From assembly GCA_047623555.1 (NCBI GenBank), contig JBLHMP010000020.1:1-48898 (forward strand): a stretch of DNA of 48,898 bases, written 5' to 3'. This stretch comes from NORP181 sp047623555. GTDB lineage: Bacteria > Pseudomonadota > Alphaproteobacteria > Rhodobacterales > Rhodobacteraceae. Position numbers and translations under genes: made by a program. Shown here piece after piece: positions 32,169 to 39,636 of this stretch. Every line of letters begins with the position of its first letter. Within the stretch, counting starts at the first letter, position 1. The notes under the pieces were generated by a model. The model was not told the DNA's origin and did not search any database. It worked only from the letters and a program-made list of their open reading frames with translations.

Positions 32169-32612
32169 ATGACAAATACTCAGGATTTCACCAAAGCTTT
32201 CAAAGATGTTGATTTGGCCAAAGCCTTTAAAGACATCACCGGTTCGTTTTCTGTCGACACAGCTGCATTTGACGACACATTCAAATCGTCCGCATCGTTG
32301 AACGAAAAACTGTCGGGCGTTGCTTTGACAGCAGCCGAGCAGTCCTCCGCGATCTCAAGCAAATGGGCCAAAGACACGCTGGCCAAACTGACCGCAGTTT
32401 CCGCCGCCAAATCCGAGCCTGCAGACTACTCCGCCGCGATTTCCGAATTTGCAACGGCGTCGGCCCAGGCCGCTTCTGAGTATCTGTCGGCCTACACAGA
32501 AATTGCTAAGCGCGCACAGATGGAAACAGTTGAGCTGCTGATGGCTGCTGGCAAAGGTATTTCCGAAGAGGCCACATCGGCCGTCAAGAAAGCCACCAAA
32601 AAAGCCGCATAA
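32169..32612 (+). CDS. phaP: Phasin (PHA granule-associated protein)
   Basis: 147 residues starting MTNTQDFTKAFKDVDLAKAF. It is almost all amphipathic helix, Ala/Ser/Lys-rich, with no signal peptide (AAEQSSAISSKWAKDTLAKL, SEFATASAQAASEYLSAYTE). The phasin-family end is EIAKRAQMETVELLMAAGKG, and the last residues are VKKATKKAA. Phasins coat PHB granules and control their number. The start at 32169 has an AGGA site; the frame is open further upstream, but that part covers the operators. It ends before a strong terminator, so it is expressed separately from phaR. Confidence 0.93.
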   Translation: MTNTQDFTKAFKDVDLAKAFKDITGSFSVDTAAFDDTFKSSASLNEKLSGVALTAAEQSSAISSKWAKDTLAKLTAVSAAKSEPADYSAAISEFATASAQAASEYLSAYTEIAKRAQMETVELLMAAGKGISEEATSAVKKATKKAA

Positions 32613-32714
32613 GCGTGATCCAAAAACGGGCATCGGTTCTCGAACCAAAGTGCGCGTTTGAAGGAAACGATAAGTCGAACAGCAAAGGGGTCCTCCCACC
32701 CGGTGTTGTCGCAG

Positions 32715-32746
32715 GGGCAGGTTGCAAGACCTGCCCTTTCTTTTTG
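32715..32746 (+). terminator. Rho-independent terminator after phaP
   Basis: GGGCAGGT (32715-32722) and ACCTGCCC (32729-32736) form a perfect 8-bp stem with a 6-base loop, followed by TTTCTTTTTG. It has all parts of an intrinsic terminator, and separates phaP from phaR. Confidence 0.92.
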
Positions 32747-32768
32747 TTCTGCACTCGCATAGGCTTTG

Positions 32769-32779
32769 CTGCAATGCAT
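32769..32779. promoter_or_regulatory. Near-match PhaR operator upstream of phaR
   Basis: CTGC-AAT-GCAT matches CTGC-N3-GCAG at seven of eight positions and lies 20 bases before the phaR GTG start. PhaR is known to repress its own gene, which gives this weaker site some credit. Confidence 0.4.
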
Positions 32780-32799
32780 CATACTTGGGGAGTCTGGAT

Positions 32800-33360
32800 G
32801 TGGCAGAACAAGATAAGCCCTTGTTGATAAAGCGATATGCCAGTCGGCGGCTTTATAATACGGAAACCAGCGACTATGTGACGCTCGAAGACATCGCCGG
32901 CTTTATCCGCGCAGGGCGCGAAGTGCAGATCATCGACCTGAAATCAGGGGATGACCTGACACGCCAATATTTGTTGCAAATCATCGCGGATCACGAGAGC
33001 CGTGGGGAAAATGTGTTACCGGTCAATGTGTTAAACGATCTGGTGCGCAGTTATATGATACCTGGCGGCGGCGTGATGCCGCAATTTTTGACATCATCCT
33101 TTGACATGCTGCGTGAAAATCAGTCCAAAATGGTCGAAAAGATGAGCACAATTAGCCCGATGCCTCAAATTCCAGGCTTCGAGGCGATACAGGCCCAGCA
33201 GCAGGCGTTTCTGAAGGCGATGACCGGCGGTATGTCGGGCGCATGGTCTGCTCCGGCGCAAGATGCGGGGGAATCGGCCACTGAAGAGTCGAGCGAAGAT
33301 CTCGACGATATCAAAAAGCAGTTGGCCGAATTGCAAAATAAGCTGTCGAAACTGAAATAG
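32800..33360 (+). CDS. phaR: Polyhydroxyalkanoate synthesis repressor PhaR
   Basis: 186 residues. The N-terminal DNA-binding domain starts DKPLLIKRYASRRLYNTETS, then DYVTLEDIAGFIRAGREVQI and DLKSGDDLTRQYLLQII, the conserved PhaR/PHB_acc_N pattern. The middle (NVLNDLVRSYMIPGGGVMPQ) belongs to the PHB-binding accumulation-regulator domain. An acidic linker leads to a Lys/Leu coiled coil (DDIKKQLAELQNKLSKLK) that may mediate oligomer formation. It senses PHB: bound to granules it releases phaP and its own promoter. The start is GTG 32800, because GGGGAG lies 8 bases upstream. Upstream codons are not conserved in character. Confidence 0.95.
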   Translation: MAEQDKPLLIKRYASRRLYNTETSDYVTLEDIAGFIRAGREVQIIDLKSGDDLTRQYLLQIIADHESRGENVLPVNVLNDLVRSYMIPGGGVMPQFLTSSFDMLRENQSKMVEKMSTISPMPQIPGFEAIQAQQQAFLKAMTGGMSGAWSAPAQDAGESATEESSEDLDDIKKQLAELQNKLSKLK

Positions 33361-33374
33361 CCGATCTTTAAAGA

Positions 33375-33434
33375 GCGTGGGTTTTCACCCACCCTACGCC
33401 AAATTTTCAGTGTAGGGTGGGTGAAAACCAACGC
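33375..33434. terminator. Long bidirectional hairpin between phaR and degT
   Basis: Arms of 23 bases (33375-33397 and 33412-33434) pair with only one mismatch, around a 14-base loop. The sequence GTAGGGTGGGTGAAAACC recurs as a dispersed palindrome in many bacterial genomes. It lies exactly between the convergent phaR and aminotransferase genes, so it would stop transcription from both sides. Confidence 0.85.
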
Positions 33435-33439
33435 TGTAT

Positions 33440-34642
33440 TTAGGTTCCATAGGCGCGCATTGGCCCTGTTGCTTCGGCCACCACGTCCAGCAGGATATCG
33501 GCGATCACGTCCAGTTCTGCGCGGCTTAACCGTACCGGAAGGCGGATATCGCAGGCTCGCATCAACATGGCGCGGGTTTTGGGAAGTTCCGGCAGATCAC
33601 TGATAAACTGCCAGTTCCAGAACGCCCGCGCATTGTCATCACTCAGCCCGAAAATCTGCACCTTTACACCGCGCGCTTCGGCCGCAGCGGAAAAAGCGCT
33701 GGTTTCAGTATCATCCATGCCAACCAAATTGAACTGTATCGAATCTGGCGCGCGTCGTTCTGGGCCCAGACAATCAGGCACGTTTAGGTATTCCGACATG
33801 TTCAGTCGCCCTGCGACATAGTCATGGTTGACCAAGCCGTCGCGGACCCGGCGCACCAGTTCTGGCAATTGCGGGCGGACCACTGCGGCAGACAGATTGC
33901 TCATCCGTAGGTTATAAAGCGGCAGTTTATTCTGCCAGCGCGCAAATGCATCATGCAAAACCGGGTGTTTCTTCCAGTTATGTTCATAGGCACCGGACAT
34001 AATGATCGCACGGGCCACCAGATTGGCGTCGTCAGTGACCAGAATTCCGCCTTCACCGGCATTGATCATCTTGTAGGACTGAAAGGAAAAGCAACCGATC
34101 CGTCCGATGGTACCGATATTGCGCCCGGCCCAGGTGGTGCCCAGCGAATGCGCGGCGTCCTCGATCATCGGAATACCCCGCGCGTCGCACAGGTCCATGA
34201 TCACATCCATATCCGAGGTGTGCCCGCGCATATGGCTGATGATCACAGCCGAAATATCATCGTCGAGTTTGGCCGCAAAATCGCCAAGGTCGACCCGGTA
34301 ATTGTCGCCGACTTCGCACAGAACCGGGATGCAATCAGCATGGATCACCGAAGATGGTACTGCAGCAAAGGTAAACCCCGGCAGCAGAACCCGCGCATCA
34401 CGAGGCAGATCTAACGCCTTGAGGGACAAGAACAAAGCGGCTGAGCAAGACGACACCGCCAGCGCAAATTTGCTGCCAATGAGTTCGGCAAATTCGGTCT
34501 CAAGCAATGTGACCGGTGCATTTTTTGGTGCGGTATAGCGAAACAGATCCCCTGATTGCAGCAGCGCATCAATTGCGTCGCGGGCGGCCTCGGGGATGGG
34601 TTCGGCTTCGTGAACGTTTGGTACGTTTGCATGCAACGACAT
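33440..34642 (-). CDS. DegT/DnrJ/EryC1/StrS-type aminotransferase
   Basis: 400 residues, PLP-dependent fold type I. Motifs: ALAVSSCSAALFLSLKALDL (substrate/phosphate region), VLLPGFTFAAVPSSVIHADC, PMIEDAAHSLGTTWAGRNIG (Asp binding the cofactor ring), and the Schiff-base Lys in GCFSFQSYKMINAGEGGILV. This family transaminates nucleotide-linked keto sugars or other ketone substrates, usually for surface glycans or antibiotics. No sugar-nucleotide genes adjoin it here, and it follows the PuuB-like gene by 98 bp, so its substrate could equally be a small amine precursor. AAGGA precedes the ATG. Confidence 0.9.
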   Translation of the reverse strand: MSLHANVPNVHEAEPIPEAARDAIDALLQSGDLFRYTAPKNAPVTLLETEFAELIGSKFALAVSSCSAALFLSLKALDLPRDARVLLPGFTFAAVPSSVIHADCIPVLCEVGDNYRVDLGDFAAKLDDDISAVIISHMRGHTSDMDVIMDLCDARGIPMIEDAAHSLGTTWAGRNIGTIGRIGCFSFQSYKMINAGEGGILVTDDANLVARAIIMSGAYEHNWKKHPVLHDAFARWQNKLPLYNLRMSNLSAAVVRPQLPELVRRVRDGLVNHDYVAGRLNMSEYLNVPDCLGPERRAPDSIQFNLVGMDDTETSAFSAAAEARGVKVQIFGLSDDNARAFWNWQFISDLPELPKTRAMLMRACDIRLPVRLSRAELDVIADILLDVVAEATGPMRAYGT

Positions 34643-34740
34643 ATTTCATTTTCCTTAACTAAACCTTTCAATAACATAAAACATGCCGCCGTGCCTGCCA
34701 AGGGGAAGTGCAAATAAAAGGTTAAATTATTGGATGGAAA

Positions 34741-36045
34741 TTACAGACCCAGACGGTCGCGCAGCGCGTACCAGGTCATAGCCAACACCAGCATCGGTGT
34801 GCGCAGCTCAGAGCCGCCGGGAAAAGCCGGAGCAGGGACGCGGGCCATGGTGTCAAAGCCGCTTGCCTGTCCCTGGATCGCCAGGGCCATCAACTGCCCG
34901 GCGTGGGTGGCGGTGCCAACGCCATGGCCAGAATAGCCCGAGGCTGACAGGATGTTGGGCGACAATCGCGCAAGATAGGGCATGCGTTTCATGGTTATGC
35001 CCAATGTGCCGCCCCAGGCATAATCAATCTGCACATCAGCCAGATGCGGAAATACTTTGGTCATCGGCTTGCGTACGACGGCCGGAATGTCTGATGGAAA
35101 GCGGTAGCCATAGCTTTCACCGCCGCCGAACAACAACCGCTTGTCTGCACTTAGACGAAAGTAATTTACCACAAATTTGCAATCTGCGACGGCTACATCC
35201 TGCGCCAGAACTTGTTGAGCTTCGTCGCCTAATGGTTTGGTTGCGATGATGAAATTGTTGATCGGCATAACACGGCGTGCCACTTGCCGGTTCAGCGAGC
35301 CGAGGTAACCGTTACAGGCCAGAATGACGTGGTCGGCCAACACGCTGCCGTCCTTTGTGCGCACTGTTGCGGGCTGGCCTTCGTCAACGTTTTGCACCAG
35401 GGAGCCTTCGAATATCTGTACCCCGGCCGCATGGGCGGCGCGGGCCAGACCAAGGGCATAGTTCAGCGGATGCAGATGCGCCGCATCCCGGTCCAGAATG
35501 CCACCTTTGTAATCTGGCGATGGGCACATGTCGTGGCAGGCCGCAGCATCCAAAATATCAATTTTATCATAGCCATAGCGGCTGTTCAGCAACTCGGCGT
35601 GTTCATGCAGATGTGCGACTTCGCCTGCCGATGATCCGGTTTCCGCCACGCCGGGTTTCAGATCGCAGTCAATCGAATGGCGTGCGATCAGGTCTTTGAC
35701 CAGCGCTTTGGCCTCTTCGGCCAAAACCCATAACTTGTTGGCCTCATCAGCCCCCATCAACGCCTCAAGCCCGTCTTGCCCCATGCGCTGACCACTGCCC
35801 AATTGGCCGCCATTGCGTCCGGATGCACCAAAGCCCGTGCGGTGCGCCTCGATCAACACAACGCTTAGGCCAGCCTCGGCCAGATGCAGGGCGGCGGACA
35901 GGCCGGTATAGCCGCCTCCGACGACACAGACATCGGCACGAACGGCACCGCGTAAAGGGGCGAACCGTTCCTGCGGGTTGGCCGTTACCGCATACCAACT
36001 GTTTGGATGCTCACCGGCTTTATCATTTGAATACAGTAGGTTCAT
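34741..36045 (-). CDS. FAD-dependent amine oxidoreductase, PuuB-like
   Basis: 434 residues. An N-terminal segment (HPNSWYAVTA...RFAPLRG) precedes the dinucleotide fold RADVCVVGGGYTGLSAALHLAEAG. Next comes TGFGASGRNGGQLGSGQR, the DAO-family motif found in gamma-glutamylputrescine oxidase and its relatives. Later segments include LFGGGESYGYRFPSDIP and YSGHGVGTATHAGQLMALAI. It should oxidise a gamma-glutamylated amine to the aldehyde, following the glutamine-synthetase-like ligase. ATG 36045 is the natural start (MNLLYSNDK); an ATG at 36111 would overlap the upstream gene by 34 bp. It is the last gene in the amine cluster. Confidence 0.87.
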   Translation of the reverse strand: MNLLYSNDKAGEHPNSWYAVTANPQERFAPLRGAVRADVCVVGGGYTGLSAALHLAEAGLSVVLIEAHRTGFGASGRNGGQLGSGQRMGQDGLEALMGADEANKLWVLAEEAKALVKDLIARHSIDCDLKPGVAETGSSAGEVAHLHEHAELLNSRYGYDKIDILDAAACHDMCPSPDYKGGILDRDAAHLHPLNYALGLARAAHAAGVQIFEGSLVQNVDEGQPATVRTKDGSVLADHVILACNGYLGSLNRQVARRVMPINNFIIATKPLGDEAQQVLAQDVAVADCKFVVNYFRLSADKRLLFGGGESYGYRFPSDIPAVVRKPMTKVFPHLADVQIDYAWGGTLGITMKRMPYLARLSPNILSASGYSGHGVGTATHAGQLMALAIQGQASGFDTMARVPAPAFPGGSELRTPMLVLAMTWYALRDRLGL

Positions 36046-36077
36046 GGCCAAATTTAATCTACTTTCTGTGCTGTCGT

Positions 36078-37436
36078 TTAGACGTTCAGCAGCAAATGTT
36101 CCCGCTCCCATGGCGAAATAACTTGCAGGAATTCCTCGTACTCGGCCCGTTTCACGATCGAATATACCCGGCCAAAATCGGGGCCCAACACTTGGTGCAA
36201 CGCATCGGCTTTGTCGAAAACATCCAACGCGTCACCCAATACATTTGGAATATCAGCCTCGCCGTCATAGGCCTCGCCATGGAATTGTTTGTCGGGGTGT
36301 CGCTCTTCGAGCAGGCCCAGATAACCGCAGGCCAGACTGGCGGCGATGCCCAGATAGGGGTTGCAATCCATGCCCGCCAACCGGTTTTCAACCCGCCGTG
36401 CATTTGATCCTGACAGCGGTATACGAATGCCAGTGGTGCGATTGTCACGGCCCCAGCTAAGGTTGATCGGCGCGGCTTGGTCTTTTACGTACCGCCGGTA
36501 GCTGTTCACATAGGGCGCGATCATCGGAATGGCCGAGGGCAGGTGGTTCTGCAATCCGGCAATAAAGTGGAAAAACGCATCGGTTTCGTCACCCTGAGGC
36601 CCGGAGAATATGTTTTGCCCGGTTTCCATGTCCAGAATCGAATGGTGGATGTGCATGGCGCTGCCCGGTTCATCCGCAATTGGTTTCGCCATAAACGTGG
36701 CATAACAATCGTGGCGCAATGCCGCTTCGCGGATCAGGCGTTTGAAAAAGAACACCTCGTCTGCCAGTTTGATCGGATCGCCGTGCTGCAAATTGATCTC
36801 AAGCTGCCCGGCGCCGCCCTCTTGGGTGATGCCGTCAATCTCAAAGCCTTGTGCCTCGGCGAAATCATAAATGTCGTCGATCACCGGGCCAAATTCGTCC
36901 ACTGCAGTCATGGAATAGGCCTGACGCGCGGCGGCAGGGCGGCCAGAACGGCCAATCATCGGTTTGATTGCTTGCGCCGGGTCGATATTGCGGGCGACCA
37001 GATAGAATTCGAGTTCCGGCGCGACAACCGGTTTCCACCCCTTGTCGTGATACAGTTGCACCACCCGTTTTAGCACATTTCGCGGGCTGAACGCGATCGG
37101 TACGTTATCGCGATCAAAGGCGTCGTGGATCACCTGTAAGGTCCAGTCGCCGGTCCAGGGCGCGGCCGTGGCGGTCGACATATCGGGGCGCAGGATCATG
37201 TCCCGCTCAATGAATCCCTCTTCGCCAGCCGCTTCGCCCCAATCCCCGGTGATGGTTTGGTAATAGATGCTGTCGGGCAAATAAAACATGTCCTGTCGGG
37301 CAAATTTGCTTGCAGGGACGGCTTTGCCGCGCGCTATGCCGGGCAGGTCTGACACGATGCATTCGACTTCGTCCAGACGTTTGCCGTCTAGATAGTCCTG
37401 TGCCGCCTGTGGAATGTTGTCGATCCAGCTGGCCAT
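36078..37436 (-). CDS. Glutamine-synthetase-family ligase (gamma-glutamylputrescine synthetase-like), copy 1
   Basis: 452 residues. The beta-grasp part (DEVECIVSDLPGIARGKAVP) is followed by the catalytic fold: VVAPELEFYLVARNIDP (E for metal), GGAGQLEINLQHGDPIK, FMAKPIADEPGSAMHIHHSI (ATP/His motif), and WGRDNRTTGIRIPLSGSNAR with RVENRLAGMDCNPYLGIAAS. Key GS residues are retained. The lack of the adenylylation Tyr motif and the amine-cluster context favour PuuA-type ligation of glutamate to putrescine or another amine rather than ammonia assimilation. Its ATG overlaps the amidotransferase stop (TGATG). Confidence 0.88.
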   Translation of the reverse strand: MASWIDNIPQAAQDYLDGKRLDEVECIVSDLPGIARGKAVPASKFARQDMFYLPDSIYYQTITGDWGEAAGEEGFIERDMILRPDMSTATAAPWTGDWTLQVIHDAFDRDNVPIAFSPRNVLKRVVQLYHDKGWKPVVAPELEFYLVARNIDPAQAIKPMIGRSGRPAAARQAYSMTAVDEFGPVIDDIYDFAEAQGFEIDGITQEGGAGQLEINLQHGDPIKLADEVFFFKRLIREAALRHDCYATFMAKPIADEPGSAMHIHHSILDMETGQNIFSGPQGDETDAFFHFIAGLQNHLPSAIPMIAPYVNSYRRYVKDQAAPINLSWGRDNRTTGIRIPLSGSNARRVENRLAGMDCNPYLGIAASLACGYLGLLEERHPDKQFHGEAYDGEADIPNVLGDALDVFDKADALHQVLGPDFGRVYSIVKRAEYEEFLQVISPWEREHLLLNV

Positions 37437-38119
37437 CAGGCCCTCTCTTTCTTGAAAAACGCGACCATAAAGGCGGCGATGTCATCGTTTGAATTTGGCT
37501 CGTTTAGGGTATGTGTCGCTTGGGCCAGCAAATCATCGGGCACCAGACCGGGGCCACGGGTTTTCAGCAGGCCGTCAAGATATTGCGCGGTAAATTCCGG
37601 GTGCGGTTGCAGCGTCCAGATGGTGTCACCATAGGCCAGCACCGCGTTTTCGCAGAACGCATTGCCACCAAGAACCTTGGCCTCTTTGGGCGGTTCAATG
37701 ACTTGATCCTGATGCCAGGCATTCACCGTCAGGGTTTTGTCACCCATGTCATAGTTGGTGCGCCCAACGGCCCAACCGTCGGCGAATTTCTCGACCTTAC
37801 CACCCAGCGCCTGCGCGATGATCTGATGCCCGAAACAGACGCCAATCAATGGCGCACGGCGCGCATGGATGTCGCGAATCAACTGTTCTAGTGGCGCAAT
37901 CCAACGATGGTCTTCATAGACGCCAAAGCGCGATCCGGTGATCAGCCAGCCATCTGCGGCCTCTGCATTTGGCGGGAACACCATGTCAACAACGGGCCAG
38001 GTTTCGATCTCAAATCCGTTGCCGCCCAAAAAGTTGGAAAAGATCTGATCATAGTTGCCGTTCTGTTTTACCAGAACATCCGGGACATGGCCGGTTTGCA
38101 GGATACCGATTTTCATCAC
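37436..38119 (-). CDS. Class I glutamine amidotransferase-like hydrolase
   Basis: 227 residues. The catalytic triad is present: Cys 95 in PLIGVCFGHQIIAQALGG, and His 173 with Glu 175 in LQPHPEFTAQYL. It is a free-standing domain of GuaA/HisH-like type, not the PuuD (C26) fold I would expect from E. coli. In the cluster it probably hydrolyses a gamma-glutamyl bond, such as gamma-glutamyl-GABA, returning glutamate. A 14-bp palindrome lies 9 bases before its start codon. The gene overlaps the following GS-like gene by one base. Confidence 0.85.
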   Translation of the reverse strand: MMKIGILQTGHVPDVLVKQNGNYDQIFSNFLGGNGFEIETWPVVDMVFPPNAEAADGWLITGSRFGVYEDHRWIAPLEQLIRDIHARRAPLIGVCFGHQIIAQALGGKVEKFADGWAVGRTNYDMGDKTLTVNAWHQDQVIEPPKEAKVLGGNAFCENAVLAYGDTIWTLQPHPEFTAQYLDGLLKTRGPGLVPDDLLAQATHTLNEPNSNDDIAAFMVAFFKKERA

Positions 38120-38127
38120 ACACCATA

Positions 38128-38141
38128 AATTTGATCAAATT
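38128..38141. promoter_or_regulatory. Palindrome AATTTGATCAAATT, operator 1
   Basis: A perfect 14-bp palindrome in the 58-bp gap in front of the amidotransferase gene, 9 bases from its ATG. The same 14 bases recur before the second GS-like gene, also followed by AATTC-like sequence. Two identical copies in two promoters of one pathway indicate a dimeric regulator. Its identity is not visible in this window. Confidence 0.75.
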
Positions 38142-38177
38142 AATTCTAGCCGAGCCATTGCGCCGGGGCAAGAGGTG

Positions 38178-39497
38178 TCAAACCGCCTCAAGATAGCTAA
38201 GCCAATGACTGTCCGGGGCACGGTCAGCAAAACGGCGAACCTCTTGGCGTTTGGTCATCACCAGATTGCGGATCAACAGGTCAGGCAGGATGCGGGCAAT
38301 CAGCGGGTTGCACCCGAACAGGTCAATTGCCTGCTCCCAGCTTTGCGCCAGCTGCGCCGCATCTTTGACTTTGTAGGCATTGCCAGTGATCGGGGCGGGC
38401 GGGGTCATGGTATCCTCGATGCCGATCAGTGCGGCGCCCAGAACCACCGCGAGCATCAGATACGGGTTCACATCACCGCCGGCAACACGGTGTTCAATGC
38501 GCCGTGCAACCGGCGGACCACCGGGAATACGAATCGCGGCGGTGCGGTTTTCATAGGCCCAAACGGCGCTGGTGGGTGCATGGGCGCCGGGCACCAGACG
38601 ACTATAGGAATTGCCAAACGGCGCAAAGATTAGCGTGCTTGCGGGCATCGCAGCCAAACATCCGGCGACGGCCTGATGCAGGATGTTGCTGCCCTCGGAA
38701 CTGCCATTGGCAAAGACGTTTTGCCCGTTAGCGTCCAGTACCGAGAAATGCACATGCATGCCGTTGCCCGCGTCATCCGCGTAGGGTTTGGCCATAAATG
38801 TCGCGGCCATCCCATGGTTGCGGGCCAGTCCACGGGTCAGGATTTTAAACAACCAGGCATCATCGGCGGCCCGCATGGCGTCCTGATGCAGCAACGTCAT
38901 TTCAAACTGGCCAACGCCAGCTTCGGTGGTGGCTGTTTGCGCCGGAATGCCCATGTCGGCGCAGCATTGGTACAGCTCAGTGAAAAAGCTGTCAAAGGCA
39001 TCAAGCTCGTCCAGCGACAGGATGGATTCGGTGTTCAGCACACGTCCGGTGGTCGGGTTTTTTGGCGTTTTTGCTGTCTCGCAACTGGCATCGACCAGAG
39101 TGAATTCCATCTCGGTGGCAGCAACGACCTGCCAGCCTCGTGCATCGTATCGGTCAAGCACGGTGCGCAACGCATGGCGCGGATCACCAGCAAACGGCGC
39201 GCCCTCGTCAGTAAATAATTGCATCGGAACCAACGCCGATGCGTGATTCAGCCAGGGCATCACCAACGGCCCACGCCCGGTAGGACGCAGCACCCCATCG
39301 CTGTCACCCGAGGCAAACACCAGTGGGCTGTCAACAATATCAGAGCCCCACAAATCGACGTTCAGAACCGACAAAGGCAGGCGCACCGCCCCATTATCGA
39401 GCTTTGAACTATAGGCAACAGGCACGCGCTTGCCCCGCATCTGACCGTTCAGATCACAGGCGGCAACGCGTAGGGTGGTCAGCTGGCTAAGGTCCAT
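38178..39497 (-). CDS. Glutamine-synthetase-family ligase (PuuA-like), copy 2
   Basis: 439 residues from ATG 39497; an in-frame TTG at 39512 gives five more. It shows the same fold as copy 1: LRVAACDLNGQMRGKRVP, VAATEMEFTLVDAS, TEAGVGQFEMTLLHQDAMR, FMAKPYADDAGNGMHVHFSV, and NRTAAIRIPGGPPVARRIEH with VAGGDVNPYLMLA. Conserved Glu and Arg residues of the active site are retained. Clear sequence divergence from copy 1 suggests a different amine substrate rather than redundancy. It begins the amine cluster and has its own AATTTGATCAAATT palindrome upstream. Confidence 0.87.
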   Translation of the reverse strand: MDLSQLTTLRVAACDLNGQMRGKRVPVAYSSKLDNGAVRLPLSVLNVDLWGSDIVDSPLVFASGDSDGVLRPTGRGPLVMPWLNHASALVPMQLFTDEGAPFAGDPRHALRTVLDRYDARGWQVVAATEMEFTLVDASCETAKTPKNPTTGRVLNTESILSLDELDAFDSFFTELYQCCADMGIPAQTATTEAGVGQFEMTLLHQDAMRAADDAWLFKILTRGLARNHGMAATFMAKPYADDAGNGMHVHFSVLDANGQNVFANGSSEGSNILHQAVAGCLAAMPASTLIFAPFGNSYSRLVPGAHAPTSAVWAYENRTAAIRIPGGPPVARRIEHRVAGGDVNPYLMLAVVLGAALIGIEDTMTPPAPITGNAYKVKDAAQLAQSWEQAIDLFGCNPLIARILPDLLIRNLVMTKRQEVRRFADRAPDSHWLSYLEAV

Positions 39498-39558
39498 GAT
39501 CGGCGTATCCAATTGGGTTTACGCCAGTCTACAGGAGGTAGCCTTCTGCGGCCACAAA

Positions 39559-39572
39559 AATTTGATCAAATT
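39559..39572. promoter_or_regulatory. Palindrome AATTTGATCAAATT, operator 2
   Basis: The second exact copy of the 14-bp palindrome, 62 bases before the GS-like gene at 39497. Both copies share A/T flanks (AAATTTGATCAAATTA), extending the match to 16 bases. It lies between gatB and the amine cluster. Nothing else is seen in this 139-bp gap. Confidence 0.75.
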
Positions 39573-39636
39573 ATTCGAAACGGTGAATTTAGGGGGAGGG
39601 TGCATGGAAACCCACGCCTCCTAAACACGCAATGAA

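Noticed and set aside
36046..36111. ATG 36111 as start of the PuuB-like gene
   Set aside because: It would overlap the GS-like gene by 34 bp and add a non-conserved 22-residue leader.
37436..38119. Naming the amidotransferase PuuD
   Set aside because: The CFGHQIIAQALGG motif places it in the class I GATase group rather than the C26 hydrolase group; only a similar role is inferred.
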